A stretch of DNA of 64,000 nucleotides. It comes from an uncultured Rubrobacteraceae bacterium (GTDB lineage: Bacteria > Actinomycetota > Rubrobacteria > Rubrobacterales > Rubrobacteraceae). Shown one piece after another: positions 43,562 through 51,200 of this stretch. Position 1 is the stretch's first letter. Each line of letters begins with the position of its first letter. The notes under the pieces were generated by a model. The model saw only the letters and a list, made by a program, of their open reading frames with translations. It did not search any database and had not been told where the DNA came from. The position numbers and the translations under genes are program-made. The stretch lies in NCBI GenBank assembly GCA_902806095.1, contig CADCVF010000030.1:1-64000 (forward strand), written 5' to 3'.

Positions 43562-44359
43562 ATGACGGACGAGGTGCGCGGTAGGGTGGCCATAGTAACC
43601 GGTGGCGGGGCCGGCATCGGGCTCGCGGCCGCAGAGAAGCTGGCGAGGGAGGGGGCCTCCGTCGTGATCTGCAGCGACCGTGAAGATCAAGCCCAGCGGG
43701 CTGCGGACGGGCTGCGCGAAGAGGGCCTCGAAGTCAGGGGGATAAAGGGGGACGTAACCTCCTCTGCTGACATGAAGAGCCTCATCGATTTCGCTGTCGA
43801 GGCCTATGGAGGGGTAGACGTGCTCGTCAATAGCGCAGGGGTCCAGCGCTACGGGAGGGTCACAGAGACCGAGGAAGACGTCTGGGATGAAGTCCTCGAT
43901 GTCAACCTCAAGGGTATATACCTGGCGGCCAGGCACGCCATTCCCGAGATGAGAGAGCGTGGGGGAGGTGCGATCGTCAACGTGTCGAGCGTTCAGGCCA
44001 TAGCCTCGCAGGCAGGAGTGGCGGCCTACACGGCGAGCAAGGGCGGCATCAACGCCCTGACGCGGGCGATGGCCGTCGATCACGCCGAAGAGAACATAAG
44101 GGTCAATGCCGTTTGTCCTGGTTCGGTTGACACGCCGATGCTCAGATGGGCGGCGGATCTCTTCAAGGGGGAGAACACCGTCGAGGCGACGGTCGAAGAC
44201 TGGGGCAGGATGCATCCCCTGGGAAGGGTCGCAAAACCGGAAGAGGTAGCCGAGGTGATCTGCTTCCTCGCCGGCCCGAAGGCGAGCTTTGTAACAGGAG
44301 CGGAGTACATGGTCGACGGAGGTCTGCTCGCGGCCCTCGGAGTACGATTGCCGGAATAG
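43562..44359 (+). CDS. SDR family NAD(P)-dependent oxidoreductase
   Basis: This 265-residue short-chain dehydrogenase has VTGGGAGIGLAAAEKLA (cofactor loop), LVNSAGVQRYG, the catalytic Ser in IVNVSSVQA and YTASKGGINALTRA, and ends FVTGAEYMVDGG. It follows the GH38 gene by three bases with GGGAGG upstream of the ATG. It is probably a sugar or polyol dehydrogenase acting with the lactonase-like gene downstream, which is frameshifted. Substrate unassigned. Confidence 0.88.
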   Translation: MTDEVRGRVAIVTGGGAGIGLAAAEKLAREGASVVICSDREDQAQRAADGLREEGLEVRGIKGDVTSSADMKSLIDFAVEAYGGVDVLVNSAGVQRYGRVTETEEDVWDEVLDVNLKGIYLAARHAIPEMRERGGGAIVNVSSVQAIASQAGVAAYTASKGGINALTRAMAVDHAEENIRVNAVCPGSVDTPMLRWAADLFKGENTVEATVEDWGRMHPLGRVAKPEEVAEVICFLAGPKASFVTGAEYMVDGGLLAALGVRLPE

Positions 44360-44392
44360 TCCCGCGGTCGCATAGAGCAAGGGAGAGGAACT

Positions 44393-45252
44393 TTGGAACC
44401 CATACTGCCCCTAGACAGCGCCGAGGTCTTCTTCGACGGCATATTCAGCGAGCCGCGACTCCGCCACCCCGAGGGGATCGCGATCGACGCTGGCGGCGAC
44501 ATCTGGTGCGGGGGAGAGACGGGGGAGATCTACAGGATCTCCGCCGATGGGTCGGGAATCGAGGCCGTTGCCTCTACAGACGGCTTTATTCTCGGCCTGG
44601 CCTTCGATGATGACCAGAACCTCTACGCCTGCGACCAGCGCCACTCCGCGGTGTTCCGCCTCGACACGCGAACAGGAGATCTCGTCCACTTCGCGAACGG
44701 TGGGGGAGGGGATGAGATGCGCATCCCCAACTTTCCCGTGATAGAGGGCTCCAGGAACTGCCTGTACGTCTCTGATAGCTATGAGATCCCGAAGAGAAGG
44801 GACCGGGGATCTGGAGGTTCGACCTGAAGAGCGGCGAAGGAGGGCTCTGGTACGACAGGGCCATGACCTTCGCCAACGGGATGGCCCTCTCTCCCGGCAG
44901 GGATCACCTGTACGTCGCGGAATCTTTCGCCGGCAGAGTGATCCGTATCCCCATAGACGAGAACGGAAACCCGCAAGAAGGCGAACCGTTCGTAGAAGAG
45001 CTCGAGCGTGTGCCCGACGGCCTGGCCTTCGACGTGGCGGACAACCTGTACATCTCTTGCTACGAACCCTCGCGCATCTACGGGGTGAGTCCGGAAGGAG
45101 AGGTACATCTCTTCATCGACGACCCCATAGCACACACCCTGTGCCATCCGACGAACTGTGCGTTTCGGGGCGAAGAGCTCTTCACATCCAACCTGGGCCG
45201 GTGGCACATAACACGCATCGAAGCCCGCTCCGAAGGCCTCCCACTGCCGTGA
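44393..45252 (+). pseudogene. SMP-30/gluconolactonase family gene with a frameshift
   Basis: Two ORFs make one six-bladed-propeller protein. 44393-44827 reads RHPEGIAIDAGGDIWCGGET through IPNFPVIEGSRNCLYVSDSY. 44863-45252 continues MTFANGMALSPGRDHLYVAE to VPDGLAFDVADNLYISCYEP. Between them the second frame already reads GPGIWRFDLKSGEGGLWYDR before its ATG, so the break is a one-base loss near 44795-44806 (GAAGAGAAGGGACC). Metal-ligand motifs (HPEG, ANG, PDG) are all present. If intact it would hydrolyse a sugar lactone made by the SDR upstream. Sequencing error, true pseudogene and -1 frameshifting are all possible. The TTG start follows GGGAGAGGAA. Confidence 0.75.
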
Positions 45253-45271
45253 AAGCAAAAGGAGACGCCCC

Positions 45272-45994
45272 ATGAGGTTCGTAGTCACCCCGGAAATCTT
45301 CGAGCTGTTCCCTGGCCTCAAACTTCCGGTCGCCGTGGCGGAGGACGTCTCTCCTTCCGCCGACGCGGCGGGGATCGAAGAGCTATGGAGGCAGTCCTGG
45401 GAAGATGCTGCTCGCTCCGCCTCGGATCACGACAATCCCCAGTCTCACCCCCGAGTAGCCGCCTGGCGTACGGCCATGAGTGGGATAGGGATCTCGGGCA
45501 GGAAGTTCCCCAGCTCTATAGAATCCCTGCTGCGACGTGCCTCCAAGGGCGGAGATCCCCCGCGCATCAACCCGCTGGTGGACTTCTACAACGCCGTCTC
45601 CCTGCGGCACGTGGTCCCCACCGGCGGCTTCGATCTGGAGGAGATAGACGAGACATTGGAGCTAAGACTCACCCGCGCGGGAGACGCCTTCTATCCACTG
45701 GACGGCTCTGCTGCGGAGAGCGTCGACCCTGGCGAGGTCGCCTACGCCAGCGGTGCCGAGATCCTGACGCGTCACTTCGTCTACAAACAGTCCCGCAAGG
45801 CGCTCCTCGGCGACTCCACCACCTCGCTCTTCCTGGTCTCCGAGGTACTCGGGGAGGTCGAGGCCGGAGAGGGAGTGGCGAACGCCGTCCTCGAGGACTT
45901 CGCCTGCGGCCTTCAGCGTCACTTCGGCGCGGAGCCGGCGACCTTTATAGTGGAGGAGGGCAGTTCGGAGATCCCTCTCTCCGCTAGACGCTAG
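45272..45994 (+). CDS. B3/B4 tRNA-binding-domain protein (COG3382)
   Basis: This 240-residue protein resembles the B3/4 editing domain of phenylalanyl-tRNA synthetase beta. The core is LLRRASKGGDPPRINPLVDFYNAVSLRHVVPTGG, the family signature, followed by RAGDAFYPLDG and TRHFVYKQSRKALL. Stand-alone B3/4 proteins occur in many bacteria and may edit mischarged tRNA, but function is unproven. It lies 19 bases after the SMP-30 gene with AAAAGGAG upstream of the ATG. No link with the sugar genes is evident. Confidence 0.8.
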   Translation: MRFVVTPEIFELFPGLKLPVAVAEDVSPSADAAGIEELWRQSWEDAARSASDHDNPQSHPRVAAWRTAMSGIGISGRKFPSSIESLLRRASKGGDPPRINPLVDFYNAVSLRHVVPTGGFDLEEIDETLELRLTRAGDAFYPLDGSAAESVDPGEVAYASGAEILTRHFVYKQSRKALLGDSTTSLFLVSEVLGEVEAGEGVANAVLEDFACGLQRHFGAEPATFIVEEGSSEIPLSARR

Positions 45995-46036
45995 ATCCCC
46001 TCCGCAGAAAGGAAAAGCCTCAGCTACAAGGGGACG

Positions 46037-46816
46037 ATGGAACAGGCAACGCGAGTCGCAGCTATCTACGACGTTCACGGCAACCTGCCGGCCCTGGAAG
46101 CGATCCTCTCGGATCTGGGGCGCGTCGAGTCCGACTTGGTTGTGGTCGGGGGAGACGTGGCCTCGGGGCCTATGCCTGTGGAGGTCCTTGATCGCCTCCA
46201 GGAGGTGGGCAATCGCGTGCGCTGGGTGCGTGGCAACGCCGACAGGGAAGTCGTCGCAGCCTATGACGGCGGCCCGCAGGCCATCGAAGCCCTCATGTCC
46301 GACCCGGCCCTGGCTATGGACGGATGGGCGGCCTCCCGAATCGAGAAGCGCCACCGCGACCTTTTGGCCTCCTTCTCCGAGCGCGTTGAGGTTGACATCG
46401 AGGGGATCGGCGCGGTTCTGTTCTGCCACGCCACCCCCAACAGCGACGAGGAGATCGTCACCACGGTGACGCCGGACGGGAGGTTACGCGGGATCCTGGC
46501 CGGGACCGAGCAGGACGTCGTGGTCTGCGGACACGTCCACACGCAGTACGATCGCCGCCTGGACCACAAGCGGGTCGTCAACGCCGGAAGCGTCGGGCTG
46601 CCCTACCAGGGCGAGCCCGTGGGCGCCTTCTGGGCGCTGCTCGGCCCCGAAGGGGTAGAGTTGCGCCGCAGCAACTACGAGCTGCGAGGAGCCGTAGAGG
46701 GGTTCCGCGCCGTCGGCTACCCTGCGGTCGGGGACGTCGCGGAGAGCCTCCTGGAACCGCCCGACCCCGCCTGGGTGGCCGAGCTCTTCGAGCGGCAGGC
46801 CGACGACCGCCCGTGA
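46037..46816 (+). CDS. Metallophosphoesterase family protein (YfcE-like)
   Basis: This 259-residue calcineurin-like phosphoesterase has the metal motifs IYDVHGNLPALEA (D-x-H), VVVGGDVASG (GD), VRGNADREV (GN), LFCHATP and GHVHTQYDR (GH-x-H), then NAGSVGLPYQGEP. It is likely to hydrolyse phosphodiesters or phosphomonoesters in the cytoplasm with two metal ions. It stands alone; the natural substrate is unknown. The ATG at 46037 has AAGGGGACG upstream. Confidence 0.87.
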   Translation: MEQATRVAAIYDVHGNLPALEAILSDLGRVESDLVVVGGDVASGPMPVEVLDRLQEVGNRVRWVRGNADREVVAAYDGGPQAIEALMSDPALAMDGWAASRIEKRHRDLLASFSERVEVDIEGIGAVLFCHATPNSDEEIVTTVTPDGRLRGILAGTEQDVVVCGHVHTQYDRRLDHKRVVNAGSVGLPYQGEPVGAFWALLGPEGVELRRSNYELRGAVEGFRAVGYPAVGDVAESLLEPPDPAWVAELFERQADDRP

Positions 46817-46995
46817 GAGGGGACGACCCGAAGCCTCTCCCGACGCCCGAACCCGATACCCGTCGGCTTACTCAGGAGTTCGCGAATTCACCTGGAGGTC
46901 GGGAGATCCTATGGTTTATGTCCTGGTTCAGGAGGCTCCACCTTCGTCCGTCAGTTTCCAACATGATGAGCGTCATCCACGCTTCTTCTCTCGTC

Positions 46996-47015
46996 ATTCC
47001 CGCGAAAGCGGGAAT
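46996..47015. repeat. dRS3 palindrome, copy 3 (exact consensus)
   Basis: ATTCCCGCGAAAGCGGGAAT fits the consensus ATTCCC-N8-GGGAAT exactly. In Neisseria this sequence is a dispersed repeat used as an insertion target by filamentous phages. Here it lies 145 bases upstream of the intact antitoxin gene; a near copy is next to the decayed paralogue. Confidence 0.8.
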
Positions 47016-47092
47016 CCACAGCAGCAGGCACTCAGCACCTCCAGATGCGATCTACCGGACTACGTATCACGTGGGGGTCGAGTCTTACGGTC

Positions 47093-47136
47093 CTTGATCT
47101 CTCCGTAGCTCCACCTATAATCTAGACTGACTAGAT
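47093..47136 (+). promoter_or_regulatory. Toxin-antitoxin promoter and operator
   Basis: TTGATC (47093-47098) and a perfect TATAAT (47116-47121) are 17 bases apart. Overlapping and following the -10 is ATCTAG-ACTGA-CTAGAT (47120-47136), an inverted repeat suited to autorepression by the antitoxin dimer. The orphan antitoxin locus at 37810 lacks this element. Confidence 0.7.
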
Positions 47137-47160
47137 ATCTATTCGGTGGAGAAGATAGCT

Positions 47161-47409
47161 GTGTCCTGGCAATTACAGGAAGCCAAGCAGAAGTTCAGCG
47201 AGTTGGTGAGGCGCACATTGGAAGAGGGACCGCAGGTAGTTACGAAGCACGGCGAGGAGGTCGTCGTGGTGGTCCCGGTCGAGGAGTTCCGGAGGATGAA
47301 CAATGACGGCGAGAAGATGGACTTCAAGGAGTTCCTGATGAGCGCGCCGGATTTGAGTGTGTTGGATCTGGAACGTCCGAAAGAGTTGCCGCGGGACGTC
47401 GAACTGTAG
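47161..47409 (+). CDS. Phd/YefM-family antitoxin
   Basis: The GTG at 47161 is chosen by alignment with the paralogue at 37810 and by GGAG upstream; the product is 82 residues. SWQLQEAKQKFSELVRRTLE and GPQVVTKHGEEVVVVVPVEE form the DNA-binding N-terminal fold; the tail (FKEFLMSAPDLSVLDLERPK) should wrap the PIN toxin. It lies four bases before the toxin start. A strong promoter with an ATCTAG/CTAGAT operator precedes it, consistent with autoregulation. Confidence 0.88.
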   Translation: MSWQLQEAKQKFSELVRRTLEEGPQVVTKHGEEVVVVVPVEEFRRMNNDGEKMDFKEFLMSAPDLSVLDLERPKELPRDVEL

Positions 47410-47413
47410 CGTC

Positions 47414-47830
47414 GTGAGGTACCTGCTTGATACCAATGTGCTCTCGGAGGTGCGCAGGCCAAGAGGAGATGCTAGCGTGAAGCGTTGGATCTCTTCGGTA
47501 CCCACCGAAGACCTCTACCTTAGCGTGCTCACGCTAGGAGAGATCCGACGTGGGATAGTTCTACTCTCTCGAAGAGACCAGACGCAGGCCGATGTCTACG
47601 AGGCCTGGCTCGTCACCGTTCTCCGCGACTACGCGGACCGGGTTCTGCCCGTTGACGCCGAGGCAGCCGAAGAGTGGGGACGCATGAACGTGCCGGACCC
47701 CATCTCGATCGTTGATGGCCTTATGGCTGCAACTGCGAAGGTCAGGAACATGACCTTCGTGACCCGCAACATATCCGACGTCGCGCGAACCGGCGTGCGG
47801 CTGCTCAACCCTTTCGACGCTTCTGAGTAA
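47414..47830 (+). CDS. PIN-domain ribonuclease toxin (VapC/FitB-like)
   Basis: The GTG at 47414 gives 138 residues. PIN acidic residues are present: Asp in YLLDTNVLSE, Glu in LTLGEIRRG, Asp in SIVDGLMAATA and Asp in TRNISDV. VapC/FitB toxins cleave RNA, often tRNA or rRNA, and are held inactive by the antitoxin encoded just upstream. The module looks complete, in contrast to the truncated copy at 38081. Confidence 0.9.
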   Translation: MRYLLDTNVLSEVRRPRGDASVKRWISSVPTEDLYLSVLTLGEIRRGIVLLSRRDQTQADVYEAWLVTVLRDYADRVLPVDAEAAEEWGRMNVPDPISIVDGLMAATAKVRNMTFVTRNISDVARTGVRLLNPFDASE

Positions 47831-47849
47831 GAGTGCCGAGAGATCCACG

Positions 47850-48365
47850 CTACCTCGACCAGCGCTGAGTCAGCGGACCTTCCTTACCGAACAGAGGGTC
47901 CGACTCCGGTAAGGATACATTGCGGATGTTCTCCATAACCTCCGGGCGTTCGCCTTCTTCGCCGGTGCGCAGGTCATAAGATTCTTGTCCGCGCGGGTAG
48001 GCCCCGACGACCGAGAAACCACCGTTCGACCCTTTGTTGCAATGTCCGACCCCGGCCGGTATCACCACCACGTCGCCCGCCTCGACCTCCACCGCCTCGC
48101 CCTCAGGCCCGCCTAACGCGATGCTCGCGGAACCGTCTACCACACAAAGCACCTCATGGGCGTTCGAGTGATAGTGATGATAGGAGAAGACTCCGTCCAC
48201 CCACGCGCCGCCCCAGCCGTTCTCCGCGAGCAGTTCCTTGCAGCGCGAGGAGTCCTGCTCGGAATTGTCGAGCGCTTGCCGGTATACGAGCAGCGGTAGC
48301 CTCGGGTTGTTCGGTATGCGGCCATCGTCTTCGAAGATATATTCTCGTACGTCGGTCTCCTGCAT
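47850..48365 (-). CDS. Cupin-domain protein (YjlB-like)
   Basis: This 171-residue single-cupin protein has the two cupin motifs: GVFSYHHYHSNAHEVLCVVDG (metal-binding His, His, Glu) and AGDVVVIPAGVGHCNKG (last His). VVGAYPRGQESYDLRTG at the C-terminus is typical of the YjlB-type group. Function is unknown; such proteins may be small-molecule-binding or dioxygenase-like. It is convergent with the toxin gene, 19 bases away. Confidence 0.83.
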   Translation of the reverse strand: MQETDVREYIFEDDGRIPNNPRLPLLVYRQALDNSEQDSSRCKELLAENGWGGAWVDGVFSYHHYHSNAHEVLCVVDGSASIALGGPEGEAVEVEAGDVVVIPAGVGHCNKGSNGGFSVVGAYPRGQESYDLRTGEEGERPEVMENIRNVSLPESDPLFGKEGPLTQRWSR

Positions 48366-48745
48366 CTGGTCCTCCCAACAGTTTGGTTTGAGGTTCTCGG
48401 CGTCTACCCTATGGTAACGGCACGATAAGGCAGACGTCCGATAGGATGACTTTAGGACCGCTCGACGTTGACATGGTCATTGGGACCTCGGTGGGCTGCA
48501 GGTGGAACTCGAATCCTTTCTCGACCGCTGGGGGAAGTAGTGACCGTGCGCGGACTCAGGGCGCGTACCAGCGAGCGCGCGTGCTGCGGGAAGCGGTACC
48601 GCTCTTCGTACGATCGAAGTCGATGCTTCTCCTGACTTTGAAGGACTGACCCATTATCTAGATGAGGAGTTGCAGTGACTTGATCGCCAACTCGAAGAGC
48701 AGTGCTACATTGATAAGATGCAAGGGCAGTCGCTAATATAAACGT
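48366..48745. other. 380-base intergenic region with possible gene relic
   Basis: No intact gene is supported. Around 48615-48735, one plus-strand frame reads DFEGLTHYLDEELQ, a TGA, then LDRQLEEQCYIDKM and a stop, which is coding-like and may be a decayed ORF. Base composition becomes less GC-rich from about 48640, and the HNH gene promoter is at its end. Confidence 0.4.
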
Positions 48746-48746
48746 A
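48710..48746 (+). promoter_or_regulatory. Promoter of the HNH endonuclease gene, leaderless
   Basis: TTGATA (48710-48715) and TAATAT (48734-48739) are 18 bases apart. The -10 ends six bases before the ATG at 48746, so transcription should start at or next to the start codon. No Shine-Dalgarno is present, consistent with leaderless translation. Confidence 0.55.
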
Positions 48747-49732
48747 TGCCTGTCAGGGATTCCTTAGAGTATTACATTCGGCTCTTTGCTAACTTGAGGA
48801 CCGACAAGAGCGCCAATAGGTGGCCTGACCGTGTAAGAAATCGTGCTCCTCAGAAGCCCATACTGTTACTTGCCGTACTGGACCTCTTGGAGCTTAACGA
48901 GATCGATTCCAACCTCATCGAGATCACCGAAGACCTCCTCGATCTTTTTGACAAGTATTGGCTGGAAGTCTTACCATTTACAAGACCTAGTACCCTAGCC
49001 ATGCCGTTTGTTCGCATGGAGAGCGAAGGTTTCTGGCATCTAGCCAGGCGTAAGGAGGGTGAACCACTCTTTGGCAGACCTGAGAGATCCGTCGCACAGC
49101 TGCAGGAGCGAGTGTTCGGCGCCTATCTCGATGAGGCTCTCTACGAGCATCTTCGGGTAGAGACAAACCGTAGTATTTTGCGCTCTGTCCTCGCAGGTGA
49201 GAGGTATTTCTCGAACGAAGCCAGTAAGGTCCTCCTGCAGCAAGGTTTCGTCAATCGGGAAGCCTTCATCTATAGTGAGAAGCTACTTAAGAACCCGGGA
49301 GATTTAACGATAAGAGACACGTTGCCGCTCGAAGAAGAGTACTTACCTGTTCGTGGTCAAGGCTTTCGTCGGGCTGTCGTCACCGCTTATTCACATCGTT
49401 GCGCCCTGTGCGGCATCCGTGTCCGTACCCTCGATGGGCATACGGCTGTCACGGCGGCGCATATCGTCCCGTGGAGTGAGACGCAGGACGACCGGCCCGC
49501 CAACGGCATGGCACTGTGCAGGATGTGCCACTGGACCTTCGATGAGGGGCTGCTCGGGGTTTCTCAGGTGTACGAAGTCATCGCCTCTCGGCAACTCAAC
49601 ACCCTCGATAACCTTCCCGGCTACCTGACCAACCTCGAAGGACGAGGTATCGTGGGTCCTGATCGGAAACCACTCTGGCCCGATACCGAGTCGTTGCAGT
49701 GGCACCGCGAGAACGTACTTCGAACACAGTAG
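48746..49732 (+). CDS. HNH endonuclease, possible restriction-type defence nuclease
   Basis: This 328-residue protein has an N-terminal domain starting YYIRLFANLRTD and APQKPILLLAVLDLLE, seen in a group of stand-alone HNH restriction-like nucleases. A C-terminal HNH_2 domain reads FRRAVVTAYSHRCALCGIRV, then AAHIVPWSE and NGMALCRMCHWTFDEGLLG. The histidine, asparagine and zinc cysteines are present. No methylase is adjacent, so it could be a modification-dependent (type IV-like) nuclease; that is inference. Its codon use is less GC-rich than neighbours, suggesting recent transfer. Confidence 0.78.
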   Translation: MPVRDSLEYYIRLFANLRTDKSANRWPDRVRNRAPQKPILLLAVLDLLELNEIDSNLIEITEDLLDLFDKYWLEVLPFTRPSTLAMPFVRMESEGFWHLARRKEGEPLFGRPERSVAQLQERVFGAYLDEALYEHLRVETNRSILRSVLAGERYFSNEASKVLLQQGFVNREAFIYSEKLLKNPGDLTIRDTLPLEEEYLPVRGQGFRRAVVTAYSHRCALCGIRVRTLDGHTAVTAAHIVPWSETQDDRPANGMALCRMCHWTFDEGLLGVSQVYEVIASRQLNTLDNLPGYLTNLEGRGIVGPDRKPLWPDTESLQWHRENVLRTQ

Positions 49733-49850
49733 CTGTACCTGACCTTCCTACTTCTTCTCCCGGCACTCAAGAACGCTCCTGGAGAAGACGCCACCCGCGG
49801 CACAGGCACCCTCCTGGGCTCGAACAGGACGTCTCGCAAGATCTCACGTC

Positions 49851-49905
49851 ATGTAGGCTCTCGCGTAGGAGAGCTCCGCGAAGCTGGCGGCGTGTCGAAT
49901 GAACC
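49851..49905 (-). pseudogene. Fragment of a DnaE-type DNA polymerase gene
   Basis: The minus strand reads RHAASFAELSYARAYM, nearly the same as AHAASFAHLSYASAYM in the DnaE2 gene at 55180-55230. At DNA level about 38 of the first 44 bases agree with that gene. Only about 18 codons remain and the frame continues into unrelated sequence. It is a relic of a duplicated or displaced dnaE gene. Confidence 0.65.
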
Positions 49906-50015
49906 AGGGCGCACTCAACGACCCGGCGGGCACGAGGCTACTGCCGATCTGGCTTGTGATCGCCGACGGCTCTCGCGCCTCAGGCTTCGGCGCGGGGGAT
50001 AGAATCAATCGAACG

Positions 50016-51200
50016 ATGAGCCCGATGTCCGTAGAGAGATCACCGGAAAACGTTGCTGCCCTTCCAGGTCGTCTGGATGGCGTCGACGCCGCCCGCGCGG
50101 TCGCGGTTCTCGGTATGGTCATCATTCACTTCGGACCGAACCCAATCCCCGATACGGTCTTCGGCAACCTCTACGAGGTTCCCCACGGGCGTGCCTCTGT
50201 CCTATTCGTGCTGCTCGCCGGGGTGGGGGTGGCACTCCTCGCCGGCAGATCAGGTGACGGGCGACGCTGGCAGGCCCGCGGGCGGCTGCTTTTCCGGGCG
50301 GCTCTGCTTCTACCCCTCGGGCTGTGGCTGCAAGGGCTCGACCACGGGGTCCTCGTCATCCTCCAGTACTATGCGGTCTACTTCCTCCTCGCGGCGCTCG
50401 TCCTCACCCTACCGGACCGCTGGTTGCTGGTGGCTGGCGCCTTCGCGCTCCTGTGCGGCCCTGTGTCCTACTTCGTGGGCGAGACGGCGAAGCCGGGCTG
50501 GTTCGACGGGCACCCGGCCACGCTCGGAGATCCGCTCGCCAGGATTTCCCATGACCTGTTGCTCTCCGGGGCTTATCCGCTGGCGGTGTGGTCGGCACCG
50601 CTGTTCGTCGGGCTATGGGTCGGCCGGAGAAGTCTATCTTCGCCGGCGGTCCGGTGGTGGCTGCTCGGCGTCGGACTCGCGGTCGCCGTCGCCGCGCCGT
50701 TCGTCTCCGATGGACTCACCGCCGCCCTTGGCGGGCCGACCGGCGGAACAGGCCCAGGCTTCGCCAAACTTGTAACCGACGAGCCTCACAGCCAGATGCC
50801 CCTCTGGATGGCCGGGTCGATCGGTTCAGCCTGCGCGGCGCTCGGCGGGGCGCTCTTGCTCGTGGAGATGCTCCCGCGCGTGAGTTGGCCTCTGGTCGCC
50901 ACCGGCCAACTCGCGCTCTCCGTCTACGTGGGCCACCTGCTGTTGCTCGACTCCTACGAGGAGCTGCTGCGCTACGAAGCGCTCCCGGCGGCGGCCACCA
51001 CCGTAGGTGTGTTCATGCTGCTCGCCGCGATCACGTGCATGCTCTGGCGCGCGGCGCTTCCGCGAGGGCCCCTTGAGGCCGCCCTCGCCACGCCGTGGTG
51101 GATCATCGAACGGGTCGCCGCCTGGCTACGCACGACGCAAGGACGAGACAGGCGAACCCCCGTGGCCGTCGCGCGGGTAAGCCGCGAAAGGCAGAAATGA
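50016..51200 (+). CDS. DUF418/DUF1624-like multi-pass membrane protein (acyltransferase-type)
   Basis: The track starts at 49899, but the ATG at 50016 begins the recognisable protein (394 residues): LDGVDAARAVAVLGMVIIHF is the first helix of the DUF1624/DUF418 membrane family, with FVLLAGVGVALLAGRSG and later YVGHLLLLDSYEELL. About ten membrane segments are seen. Members are thought to move acyl groups or act in envelope glycan modification; the activity here is unknown. TAGAAT at 50000 close to the ATG and the lack of a Shine-Dalgarno suggest a leaderless mRNA. It overlaps the GGT gene by ATGA. Confidence 0.72.
   Translation: MSPMSVERSPENVAALPGRLDGVDAARAVAVLGMVIIHFGPNPIPDTVFGNLYEVPHGRASVLFVLLAGVGVALLAGRSGDGRRWQARGRLLFRAALLLPLGLWLQGLDHGVLVILQYYAVYFLLAALVLTLPDRWLLVAGAFALLCGPVSYFVGETAKPGWFDGHPATLGDPLARISHDLLLSGAYPLAVWSAPLFVGLWVGRRSLSSPAVRWWLLGVGLAVAVAAPFVSDGLTAALGGPTGGTGPGFAKLVTDEPHSQMPLWMAGSIGSACAALGGALLLVEMLPRVSWPLVATGQLALSVYVGHLLLLDSYEELLRYEALPAAATTVGVFMLLAAITCMLWRAALPRGPLEAALATPWWIIERVAAWLRTTQGRDRRTPVAVARVSRERQK

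Larger units (their letters stand above)
46817..47160. other. 344-base intergenic region with a dRS3 repeat and the toxin-antitoxin promoter
   Basis: No gene is supported; the short ORFs at 46813 and 46911 pass through the palindrome and lack ribosome-binding sites. The region contains the exact dRS3-type palindrome at 46996-47015 and, at 47093-47136, the promoter and operator of the antitoxin-toxin pair. Confidence 0.6.

Noticed and set aside
46813-47108. Short ORFs between the phosphoesterase and the antitoxin
   Set aside because: They read through the dRS3 palindrome and the toxin-antitoxin promoter and show no recognisable protein features.
48446-48649. 67-aa ORF upstream of the HNH gene
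   Set aside because: It has no ribosome-binding site and no recognisable domain; a different frame in the same area looks more like a relic.
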